Assembly (NCBI RefSeq): GCF_002775205.1
Contig: NC_036446.1
Coordinates: 15,996,565 to 16,060,564 of the forward strand
Reading direction: 5' to 3'
DNA: 64,000 bases
Source of the DNA: Xiphophorus maculatus
Lineage: Eukaryota > Chordata > Actinopteri > Cyprinodontiformes > Poeciliidae
Positions 54,453 through 64,000 of this stretch are shown piece after piece (the stretch's first letter is position 1; the number at the start of each line of letters is the position of its first letter). A program made the position numbers and the translations under genes. Below the pieces are notes generated by a model. It searched no databases and was not told the DNA's origin. It saw nothing but the letters and a program-made list of their open reading frames with translations.

Positions 54453-57400
54453 CTACACACTGAGTTCACTCTGAGAACTTCTCTGGACTTCCTGATGACT
54501 GCAGCTGGCTTGGACAGACTCCTTCAGCTTGAGGCCAGCGGGACTCTTCTCCAGCAGCTCCCCGCCACGGTCAAAGTCTCCTCCATCCTCCTCCGTCAGA
54601 GACGGCGGGCGGCTGTTGGGACCAGAGCTGGTCAGCTCCGTGTCGTCATGAGAGAAGCGCCCTGAGTCGCCCGTTTCGTGGCTGCCCTCGCTGTTGGATG
54701 AGCCTTCTGCGTCACCGGGATGACCCAGGAGGTGCTGAAGAGCGGCAGAGTTGTTTGGAGAAAGCTCCTCTTCGTAGGTCAACACGGTGGCGCCAGGCAG
54801 GTAAGAAAGTGAGCCGTTTCTCTCGTTCTGCAGCACAGAGAAAGTTTGGTCAAACACGATGAAAGAGATACTGTAAATAATCTTGACTTTGAGTTTCTCA
54901 ATCCAAATTGTCGAGCATGTTCAACAAACTAGAACTGAAACGATTAATCATGATGATTTGATTACAACAAATTAATGATTAAACATTAACTTGATTTAAA
55001 AAAATACATTTCGAAAGAAACTATATATTCAGAGCAGTATTTAGCAGAAACTGTACAATTTATATACATTTAATATTCTTTTTTATAAGAATGTTTTAAT
55101 CAAAACTCATTAAGTGTCCTAGTTTTAGATTCTTCCAGTTCAAATTGACTACAGCAATGCTTTATTATTGCATTTTAGGCAATAAAAAATGTATTTCCTA
55201 ATTTAAAAAAGTTGAATTGTTGAATTTTTATTGTGTTTCTAATTTTGTACAAGTGGTTATTTGAAAAATCTGTAGAATTTTATATTTGATTAATTGTCAG
55301 AATAATTGATTACAAAAATAATCATTATTTGAGAAACCATTCCTATAAAGTTATGTTTGGTTGTTTTGGACTATTTGAGTCCAATAGTGGCAACTCCAAA
55401 TATTAATGCAAATTCCCTCATCGTTCCCAATCATCTCAACGTTCCCTATATTTTCTTCTTCTCCAACCAATCACTGCAACTCGACTGAATTCTGACCAAT
55501 CCCCTTTAGCCTTTCTTTCTTTATTTTCTTGATTAAAAAGATTTGTAGTGAGATGTGTTTGTATTTAGAGGTTCCAGTATAAAAACCACTGGAGATGTGT
55601 TTTTCTTATTTTTCTTCCAAGTCACAAACAGTCAGTGACAATTTAAAGAGAAGAACTTGAACCTACCTGCACAATTTTCCTGTCCTGTTTCACTGCACTT
55701 CTAAAGAAAAACCATTTCTTCTTCTCCTTTAAATCTGGGCTGGGCTGAACAGGGCCGTTAGAATTTATGATCAGGCTGGTTCCACCCTGCAATAAAAAAA
55801 GCCAAACATTTATAATCTAAATGTTACATTAGTCCTGATAATACGGCACCCCACGAGGCACAAGGAGGATTTGTTTTCTTTTGTGCTCCCTTGCAATAAT
55901 TTGCTGGTGCGGCACAATTGAATACTGAAAGTCTCTTAGCTATAGTTTAAGGTTTTTGTGAGGTCTTGTTTGTGAGATATCTGAAGTTTTATATCTTTTT
56001 ATTTAGGATGGAAATGAACCACAAACATTTGTGTAAATACAAAAGCAAACAGGCCAAACATGGACTTTACATCCCTTCTAAGATATAAACAGAAACTTTC
56101 TGCACAAAGAAAAAAAACACAAAAAACATCCAAACAATTTGGACTATTTCTGAGTTATTTTCACGGGGTAATAAAATCATCAGTTTTGATTGTTTCTCTA
56201 TTGTGTTGATAATCTGAAGGATTATCTCAAACTTACACAAACAGACATAAACATGCAGTGAATAAATCAACTTTCAATCAGTTTTTGCACCAAAGAGTTA
56301 AGAGTACATACATGTTTTCTCTGAGATTCTTTAATTGTAAATCAACATTTCTGACTGTATACAAAATAACACCAGAGCGCATTTGGTAATTTAATTACGA
56401 GGGAACGCAAGAGAAAAAAGTTTCCCCATATGATAATGGAAAGAATTGCATTTTTTTTATAAACAACTTCTGATGCATCTGAAGTCTGTCAGCAGAATAA
56501 TTTACCTTTGCATCAATGAAATGACCTCGACTCATCATCGGTACGGTCACTTCGGCCATCTGCACGTCTCCCTCCGGTCCTACATGTATTGCAGATGCAG
56601 CAGACATGCTTTCCCCGTCTCCGTAAGTTTTCACAGCTGATAGTTTCCTGAAAGAAAATAAACACAAAGCGTGACACTTTAAGTAGCTGGAAAAATGGAG
56701 AAAATAAATGCCCCCAGCATTCAGAGACGCGTACCTGTTTTTGCCTCTGCAGACTATGATGAAAGCGCAGATGATGATGCAGGTGAGAGCGATGCAGACG
56801 CCCACACTGATCCCAGTCATTGACTTTTGGTCCAGGTGGTAGAAGCCATCAGAAAAACCTGCAGTGGATCACGACATGAAGCAACACCATGTAACAACCC
56901 CGGTCTCATTTTCAAAAGCAAGCTGGTGTGAGTGTGGCTTTCACTGACCTGTGGAGAGAGTGGAGCCACGGGAAAGTCCGGCATCATGACCAGAGGAGGG
57001 GTCTGCTCTTACTGTCAGCTCCACCACGTTAGAAAACGGGCCGTCGCCCATGTTGTTGGATGCTGAAACTTTTACCAAGTAAACCTGGCCTGGACTCAGG
57101 TTCTCCAGCAGCGCCATGGTGATGCTTCCTGTGGTTGGATGTAACACTTTCTGAATAAACAGCTGAAAACGATGTTTTCTTTTTTCTAAGTAAATGTTCT
57201 CTCATTTACTTACATATAAAAGTATAGGGCTGCAGCTAATAATTATTTAGTAATCAATAAATAAAAAAACTCACATACTGCAGATGTTTCATTCAACCAC
57301 TAAATCTTATTTTTATACAATATTAGGAATACAGAAGAAAATGAAAATAAACAGATAATATAATTCATTTTTAAATATGAAAATATTTTATTGCCAAATA

Positions 57401-60400
57401 GTTTGATCGACTGTAGCAAATGATTCATCTTAAAAGTACTTGTAACATCAACATGCGAAAACCTCACCCTTTCCTCCTTGACTTAATGTCATATCTACTA
57501 GTTTATTTATTTATTTTTTATTAATAATTAGCTAGTAAAAGATGTTTAACACAAGATTTTTTAGCAGAAATTGAACCTTTTGAAGGTAAAACTAGGCGAC
57601 TTTAGGAGTTTTAGGTAGAAAATATTTACAGTCAATGACGGTTTCTCCTCATAATCTCCACTCCTTTGAATGTTTATTTTTATTGCATTGTTGTAATTTT
57701 GTTGTAATTTGGCACATTAAATAAATTAAAGAAAAAAAGAATAATTGCAAAATGTATATAGTTTTTGTACAGTTTCGATTTAATTACTGCTCTGATTGTA
57801 TTGTTATTTTAGCAAATTGCCAAACACATACTCCAGTTAATGATTGTTTGTTTATTTAATCGGTTGACAATTATTTTAGTAATTGATTAAGCCGATTAAT
57901 TGTCTGGGAGAAGATAAGGAGAGCTTAGTCTGAGCTCAATTTAACTTTATACGTTGGTATAAAAAAACAGGAGAAAACTGAAAAAATTGACACTGGTTCA
58001 CACTCTGTCAAAATGCATTCAAGGATTACAACATGTGCCAAATTTAAATATTGCTATTTGAAATATTTTCCATAAAGTCATTAAATTAAACTTATCTAAA
58101 AAAAAGTAACTTTTTCTTGTGTTCCATAGAAATAGAAATTAAAAGAACAACTTTAACAAAACCACTCTATGACAAAAGCAAAAAGCAAATTTTGTTTTCA
58201 ATTGCAACTCTAACTTTTCTGTTTATGTTAAGTTAACCAGTGTAGAGTTTGATGCTGTGATGCAGCAAAAGTGAATCCTCACTAGTCGACCATCTGAGGG
58301 TCAAATCCGGAGGTCAGGGGGCATCAGCTCTGTCCACCCTGCTTGCTCACCACCAGGGTCCCTGCAGGGGCTTCTGGGAGGTGGATGGGGGCTGGGATGA
58401 AGGAGGCTTTGTGAACTGCTTCACTTCTGACCTCTTGGCTAGTGGCGGAGGGGGTTGCTATGAGCTCTGCTTGTGTGTTTCCTGGGGTCATCTACACTTT
58501 AAGAGAAGCTCTACTGCATCACACACCAGACAGCAGGTTTATATGACTAAAATGTGACACTTGAATTATTTCTCTGTACATGGAGCAATAATGTGTGACT
58601 TTAAGGTTTTTATGTTCTGAAAGGATGTCTGTCGAAAAAATCTGTTATAAGGTGAATTTTAATTAAAATAGTAAAAACCAATTAAGGTTAAATAGAGCAA
58701 ACATTTTCTTTTTAATCATATATAACCTAGTTGTTTTTTTAGTTGTTAGCAGCAAGTCTGAAATATTTTTGAGGGCTGCAACTAATGATTATTTTTGTGA
58801 TCGATTTTCCAGATGATTAATCAGATAAAACAACTTGTGCATTTTTCATTTAACCTTTTTTATGCACTATTAGAACTACATAAAAAGATGAAAAATAAAC
58901 CAACAATTAAATTCCTGTTTTAAGAATGAAAATAAAGATTTTATTGCCTAAAATGCAATAACATAGCCTTCCTTTAGTTAATTTAAACCGGATAAAGATT
59001 GGGTGAGTTTGTTTTTTTGTTGTTGTTTTTTTACAGACAAAGATGTTTTTATCACAAATGCAAAAAGTTTATATTTTTGTGCAGTCTTGACCTAATTACT
59101 GTTCTGAATAGGTTGTATTTCTCAGCAAATATCCTTTATTTCAAATCTGCATACTCTAGTTACCAATAACTGAATTAATTGATGATTATTTCAATAATGG
59201 ATTCATTATGATTAATCCGAATAATCATTTCCCCCTCTTTCTGAGGTAAAAACAGAGACCGAATTACTTATTCCATCTACTGTGTATCCATACTTACAAA
59301 ATATTCATTCATTCATATCTTTTAAATGTGGTTTGCATTTATCTTCCAGCAGGACATCAAACCCTAAACATCCAGCCAGAGCTGAATTGGTAGATCAAAC
59401 GGTCTAAACCAGGGGTGGGCAACTCCAGGTCTCCAGGGCCGGTCTCCTGCAACTTTTAGATACATCTCTACTTCAACACACCTGAGTCAAATAATGAGGT
59501 CATTAGCAGGACCCTGGAGAACTTGACTGCACTTAGAAGGTGATTCAGCTGTTGGATTCAAGTGTGTTGGACCAGGGAGACATCTAAGAGTTGCAGGACA
59601 CTGGCCCTTGAGGACCAGGATTGCCCACCCCTGGTCTAAACAATAGACCGTCTAGACCAGGGGTGTCAAACTCCAGTCCTCGAGGGCCGCAGTCCTGCAA
59701 CTTTTAGATGTGCCTCTGCTGCACCACACCTGAACAGAATAATTAGGCCATTAAGGCTCTGGAAAACTGATCTACACAAGGAGGAGGTCATTAAGTCATT
59801 TCATTCCAGTGTTTTGTACCTGTGGCACATCTAAAAACTGCAGGACTGCAGCCCTGGAGTTTGAGACCCCTGGTTTAGACAAAAAGTCCAGACATCAATC
59901 CAACTTAAAATCAGTACTTGAAAGGTGACGTTCACAGACACACTTGATCAGGTCTGACTGCATTTGAGCTATTTGGCAAAGAAAATACACAAATGTTTAA
60001 ATCTATAACTGTTGATAGAGGCAAACTACAAAATATTTGAAGATGCAATTGCAGCAAAACGTGTTTCTACAGAAAAGAAAAATGTTGAAAACAGTGCATC
60101 CCTTTGCAATTATGTGCTATTTTGTGTCCAATTGCATAAAATCCCTATTGAGGTTTGTATCTGTGAACAGCTTAAGAGCTGTGAATACTTTCTCCATTAG
60201 TTGTCCTCCTCACCTTCTCTTTGCAGGATCTGCCATTTACCAGCAATCCAGGCATTTTGTGAGGCGTACAGTATAGTGTAGTGCGTTACGGCTACATTTG
60301 GCTCATCTGGGAGTTTCCACGAAACGAGCGCGGTGTCTTCTTCAATCAGCGTCACTTTGATGTTGGAAGGGGGTAATGTTGGAGCTGAGAGATAATGGAG

Positions 60401-62026
60401 GAAAGAACAAACTCAAGATGTGCACCAGTACCATTAGATGAGCAAGTTTAGATTCAAATAATAGCTAAATTTCAAACTTACCTTCAGGAAAAGTGTTTTG
60501 ATAGACCACAGGGCTCCAGGGGCTGGAGAGCTGGTCGATATGAAGGCGTACAGCAAATTCATACTTAGTGTTCGGCTCGAGATCACGCACAAGAAGGCTC
60601 TGTTCACCTCTGCAGAGAGAAGACATGACAGGTCAGAAGACAACTAAATGAAGCGCTTTGCTCAACTGGTTTTTGAGCTAAAAGAGCAAGAAAAAGTTGT
60701 AGCTGTAAGATTTAGGACTAATCGTTTCAGTCCTAAAACATACAACATGAGGCCACTACTGATGTTACTCAGTTTATAAGCTGGGCCAGCCTGTTTAAAG
60801 TGTCCAGGAGATGGAGATGTGGAGCTGTGCAGGGGATGCAGGAACACCAACAGCACATGGATACTTCAGTAGGAAGGATTTAAGCTGAAAATGTGAAACA
60901 ATTCCTCTAAATTCAGACTAAAAAGTTAATCAAAAGTTCAAAATACTGCTGGGTTACACAAAATAGTGATCAGAAAAGGGCTAAAGCACTAAAAGATATA
61001 ATCACACAGCTGGATGTCCTGGAAAATTCCTTTCTGAAAGTTAAAGGGTTACAACTAACAATTATTTTACCAATTATTTTAACGATTAATTGAATAAAAA
61101 ATGGGCATATTTTGCAAATAAAAAAAATAAAATTCCCTTTTAAATAAAAATAATTTTATTACCTGAAATGCAGTAAAATCTTTAGTGAACGAGTTGTGAT
61201 CATTTGTAGCAAAGGATGCACCTACAGCTAAATGAATACTTCTGATAGCAACATGTGAAAAGCTCAGCCCTTTCTGCTTGACTTATCAATACAGTGTATG
61301 GCTGATATGTTTGTTAATTTTTGGATTAACCAATTAATAATTGGATAGCAAAAGCTGATTAAAAGGAGACTTGGACCAGGTGAAGCTGAAACCAAGCCAC
61401 TTGAGAAGTTCTGGGTAGAACATATTTATATAAAAAGACATTTTTTTAATCTTAAACGCAAACTGTGTAGCAATTTTTTAAAAGTTGTGGCTCAATTACT
61501 GTTCTAGTTTTTTTAAATAGAGTTAATGTTTAATCAATTATTAAATTAGTTGACAATTACTTCAATAATCGATTAATCACAATTATTCCGATTAATCGTT
61601 TCAGTCCTAAAAATAAATAATAAAAATACTTGAAAGTTGGTTTAATCATCATGACAGTTCTTACGTTTGCAGGTAGAGGACCAGGGAAGCGTTCTGCAGA
61701 CCTACTGGGTTGCAGCGGACGGTGTAGTTCAGCGCATGGCTGGAGGTGAAGGCCGGTCGGCCCCAGAACAGAAACACGGCCGAGGAGCTGTTGGTCCGGG
61801 CCTGGACGTTGTGAGGAGGCGGTGGAGGCGGCACGAGGCGATCTCGGACAGCTACCAGAGACGACACGTTGAGATTTAGTTTAGCTGAAGTGACGTAAGG
61901 AAGTCAGAAGTTTTCCAGTTTTGGACTTACAGACACATCCAGGGGTGCTGATGGTCTGATCTGCTTGGTACCCATCTCCAACAGAGTTGTAAGCCAGGAG
62001 CTTGACATGATACTTCTTTCTTGGGT
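54453..62026 (-). CDS. prtg: Protogenin (PRTG), 3' nine coding exons; 5' part beyond window
   Basis: Neogenin/DCC-family transmembrane receptor expressed in early neural and mesodermal tissue. Exons in transcript order: 62026-61931, 61851-61665, 60609-60482, 60384-60214, 57128-56949, 56858-56735, 56647-56506, 55786-55667, 54827-54453. Phases agree; they encode 506 residues to the stop. Visible: the end of one fibronectin-III domain ([17 protein letters not shown]), a proline-rich linker (VPPPPPP), two more FN3 domains ([22 protein letters not shown]), one TM segment ([20 protein letters not shown]) and a cytoplasmic tail with acidic, serine-rich repeats ending SELSV. The exon beginning at 57128 could instead begin at 57146; both keep frame. 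The preceding FN3 half, the other FN3 and the Ig domains must lie past 64000. Paralogues IGDCC3/IGDCC4 are alternatives, but the CCPG1 linkage favours PRTG. Confidence 0.85.
54929..55335. repeat. Interspersed repeat with GAAACGATTAATCAT end
   Basis: Starts 'ctgaaacgattaatcatgat' and ends 'attgattacaaaaataatca', the two ends of the GGGCTGCAACTAATGATTA family in reversed order. Located in the last PRTG intron. Confidence 0.4.
57226..57905 (+). repeat. Copy of the GGGCTGCAACTAATGATTA family
   Basis: Starts 'agggctgcagctaataatta' and ends 'gattaagccgattaattg'. About 680 bp, in a PRTG intron, no ORF. Confidence 0.5.
58290..58500. other. GC-rich block, unclassified
   Basis: A sharply delimited GC-rich patch inside AT-rich intron ('ccaccagggtccctgcaggg', 'ggaggtggatgggggctggg'). 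It has no open frame of note and no splice context. It may be an unrecognised repeat; a similar patch lies at 62100-62460. Confidence 0.3.
58772..59232 (+). repeat. Copy of the GGGCTGCAACTAATGATTA family
   Basis: Starts 'gagggctgcaactaatgatt' and ends 'gattaatccgaataatc'. It lies 0.87 kb from the previous copy in the same orientation. Confidence 0.5.
59410..59633. mobile_element. hAT-type MITE with perfect 8-bp TSD
   Basis: Begins CAGGGGTGGGCAA and ends TTGCCCACCCCTG. The flanks are GTCTAAAC at 59402-59409 and 59634-59641. 224 bp, no ORF. Confidence 0.9.
59658..59872. mobile_element. Second, related hAT-type MITE with 7/8 TSD
   Basis: Begins CAGGGGTGTCAAACTCCAG and ends CTGGAGTTTGAGACCCCTG. 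Flanks are GTCTAGAC (59650-59657) and GTTTAGAC (59873-59880). 215 bp. The target resembles that of its neighbour, only 24 bp away. Confidence 0.85.
61042..61608 (+). repeat. Copy of the GGGCTGCAACTAATGATTA family
   Basis: Starts 'gggttacaactaacaattat' and ends 'gattaatcgtttcagtcct', in the PRTG intron between exons at 61665 and 60609. About 565 bp. Confidence 0.5.
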
Positions 62027-62099
62027 CTGAATTGAGAAACAGTTATAATGTTTAAATGAATGTAACTCATTCAATATTGGGTTAAAAGTTCAAAAGAGA

Positions 62100-62460
62100 G
62101 CTGGACTGTGTAAGGACGGTGGGGTTTCCTGGTGTGGTGGGAAAGAGAGGTGACCCAGTGGAGCAGATGCTTGGTGATGGGAGTCCTCTGGTCAGCTTTA
62201 ACCCCACAAAGGGCAGCAGAACAGAGGAGCTCTACTATCCATCACCCTGTCAGCTCGGGTCTTTTGATAGCAAATAACAAAGGCTTTTCTTGGGCCTCGG
62301 TCAGGCCTGCCGGTCAGTGGCCACTTTGACTCGGGGTCTGAATCTGGGGGTCAAACAGAGAGGCAAAATCCCCAGGGAGGGGGCGCTGCAGACGGTCAGC
62401 AGCAGTTGTGACCTCCGTGGCCACGAAGACCCACTGGCCATGTGACCAAATGAACCTTTT
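62100..62460. other. GC-rich block, unclassified
   Basis: A patch with 'ccagtggagcagatgcttgg' and 'ggcctgccggtcagtggcca' in otherwise AT-rich intron. I found no exon in phase with PRTG and no terminal repeats. It may belong with the block at 58290-58500. Confidence 0.3.
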
Positions 62461-62499
62461 ACTCCTCAAACAATGAAAAGGCCAGGAATGAAATGCTGC

Positions 62500-63865
62500 A
62501 TACGATTTCAGATTTTAAAGGGGACATGTTATTCTTCCTGGAACAGGTTAGGGTAGGTTTATGGGTTTTACGAACCATGTTCATCACATTTTATTTTATT
62601 TTTTTACACAAAATCATTCTTAGATTTTAGCCTGGTACAAGTGGTTTCTGAAAAGTTAGTCGACAACAAAACACTTGTCTTTTCTAACAGCAGTGAACAG
62701 TGCATAGAGTACACTGTATGTAGTACACTGCATACACTGTAGTACAGTGCATACACTGTAGTACAGTGCATACACTGTAGTACACTGCATAGAGCAGTAA
62801 AACCAGCTGACTAAATGTGTGAGTTCTGCTTGGGTTGCTAGGTAACAGGGCTGGGGTTGGGTGGGCTTAATAATCAGGAATGTTTTGACATTGTTACATA
62901 TTAATAGTATTAATAAAATTAAGTAATATAATTACTTAAATATAATTGTGAAGCGGCCGGGATGGGGATCAGTGCCTCCAAATCCGAGGCCATGGTCTTG
63001 AGCCGGAAAAGGGTAGAGTGCCTCCTCCGGGTCAGGGGGGGTGTCCTGCCCCAAGTGGAGGAGTTTAAGTATCTCGGGATCTTGTTCACGAATGGGGGAA
63101 GAAGGGAGCGGGAGATCGACAGGCGGATTGGCGCAGCGTCTGCTGTCAAGCGGGCGCTGTACCGGTCCGTCGTGGTGAAGAGAGAGCTGAGCCAAAAAGC
63201 GAAGCTCTCGATTTACCGGTCGATCTACGTTCCCACCCTCATCTATGGTCATGAGCTTTGGGTCATGACCGAAAGAACGAGATCGCGGATACAAGCGGCC
63301 GAAATGGGTTTTCTCCGTAGGGTGGCTGGGCTCTCCCTTAGAGATAGGGTGAGAAGCTCAGTCATCCGGGAGGGACTCAGAGTAGAGCCGCTGCTCCTTC
63401 ACATCGAGAGGAGCCAGTTGAGGTGGCTCGGGCATCTGGTCAGGATGCCTCCTGGACGCCTCCCTGGTGAGGTGTTCCGGGCACGTCCCACCGGGAGGAG
63501 GCCCCGGGGAAGACCCAGGACACGCTGGAGGGACTATGTCTCTCGGCTGGCCTGGGAACGCCTCGGGATTCCCCCGGAGGAGCTAGAAGAAGTGGCTGGG
63601 GAGAGGGAAGTCTGGGCCTCCCTTCTGAAGCTGCTACCCCCGCGACCCGACCTCGGATAAGCGGAAGAAGATGGATGGATGGATGGAATATAATTACTTA
63701 TACTATTATAGAAACGGCTCAATTTCCAGACACCAAATAAACATGAACTTATTGTCAAAAACAGCTGGGGTTTGTTTTTAGCACTCAGGTTGTTTTTAGA
63801 AGAAGTTGAGACCCAAATGGGAGCAAAAGAAAGTGGAAATATTTTGAATTTTGCAATGTAGGTCC
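62500..63865. repeat. Older interspersed repeat split by the LINE
   Basis: The left half (about 62500-62938) carries GTTGCTAGGTAAC at 62834-62846; the right half (63701-63865) has 'aaacggctcaatttccagac' and 'gttgagacccaaatgggagc'. The same right-half strings follow the paired motifs at 4906-4950 ('gaaacggctccttttccagac', 'ttaagacccaaatggaagc'). This shows that the two halves form one family. Confidence 0.65.
62939..63686 (+). mobile_element. 5'-truncated RTE/Rex3-type LINE with intact C-terminal ORF2 and 14-bp TSD
   Basis: An uninterrupted frame of 232 codons (62962-63660) encodes the C-terminal part of a non-LTR reverse transcriptase: VEEFKYLGILFTNGG, a conserved IDRRIGAA segment, YGHELWVMTERTRSRIQAAE, and RWLGHLVRMP, then an arginine-rich RRPRGRPRTRW. 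The 3' end is (ATGGATGG)n. AATATAATTACTTA at 62925-62938 and 63687-63700 is a perfect 14-bp target duplication. Absence of stops and the perfect TSD point to a young insertion. It is antisense to PRTG and splits an older repeat carrying an X-box-like motif at 62834-62846. Confidence 0.9.
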
Positions 63866-64000
63866 CATTTAAGATTAGGACAATATTTATTAATTTCATA
63901 AAGTTAGTTGGCAAGTTTAGAAAAACACAAAAAAAGACACATGACCTCACCGTATTTTGTGTGTAGTAGGAGTCAAACATGCCTATCTGTTGCTGTAAGG

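Noticed and set aside
63934-63994. Possible extra PRTG exon ending AATACG|GTGAGG at 63949
   Set aside because: The donor looks good and the frame QQIGMFDSYYTQN is open, but its phase (0) does not match the next exon, which needs one preceding base; in the required phase there is a stop. No bridging exon was found.

Overview
The window is vertebrate nuclear DNA, almost certainly from a ray-finned (percomorph-type) fish. It holds short exons with GT-AG introns, AT-rich introns full of (TA)n and other microsatellites, tRNA-derived SINE and Tc1/mariner and hAT-type debris, and an RTE-type LINE tail. Five protein-coding genes can be read by joining exons across splice sites with matching phase. 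Their order and orientation match the human 15q21 block: RAB27A(-), PIGBOS1(-), PIGB(+), CCPG1(-), PRTG(-). The species cannot be named from the sequence alone.

Layout. 1-3.8 kb: old repeat debris and the probable RAB27A 3' UTR. 3.8-8.5 kb: five coding exons of RAB27A, complete at 220 aa, with a non-coding first exon and CpG-rich promoter near 17.4-17.7 kb. 18.2-18.4 kb: a SINE. 19.6-19.8 kb: PIGBOS1, a 52-aa mitochondrial microprotein gene, head-to-head with PIGB. 21.8-26.7 kb: PIGB in 12 exons (523 aa), with one intron that looks like a minor-spliceosome AT-AC intron. 27.2-36.1 kb: CCPG1 in 8 coding exons (850 aa), tail-to-tail with PIGB. 36.3-50 kb: a gene-free, repeat-rich interval with several minisatellites, a 1.3-kb inverted repeat, a palindromic MITE and a Tc1-type element bracketed by mirrored microsatellites. 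50.3-54.4 kb: probable long PRTG 3' UTR or flank, interrupted by a broken THAP-domain exon. 54.5-62.0 kb: the nine 3'-most coding exons of PRTG; its 5' part lies beyond base 64000. A 5'-truncated RTE-type LINE with a 14-bp target duplication sits in a PRTG intron.

Functions. The genes are neighbours by ancient synteny, not by a shared pathway. RAB27A drives vesicle docking. PIGB adds the third mannose to GPI anchors in the ER. CCPG1 is an ER-phagy receptor. PIGBOS1 is a mitochondrial outer-membrane microprotein linked to ER stress signalling. PRTG is a neogenin/DCC-family cell-surface receptor. PIGB, CCPG1 and PIGBOS1 all touch ER homeostasis.

No wholly new system was recognised. The best leads are the PIGB AT-AC intron, the unannotatable-by-length PIGBOS1 gene, a 13-bp RFX/X-box-like palindrome repeated nine times in the window (three times as pairs about 32 bp apart), the three-hairpin cluster at 12.0 kb, the 56-bp minisatellite with a 112-bp higher-order period, and the large inverted repeat at 45.5-46.8 kb.
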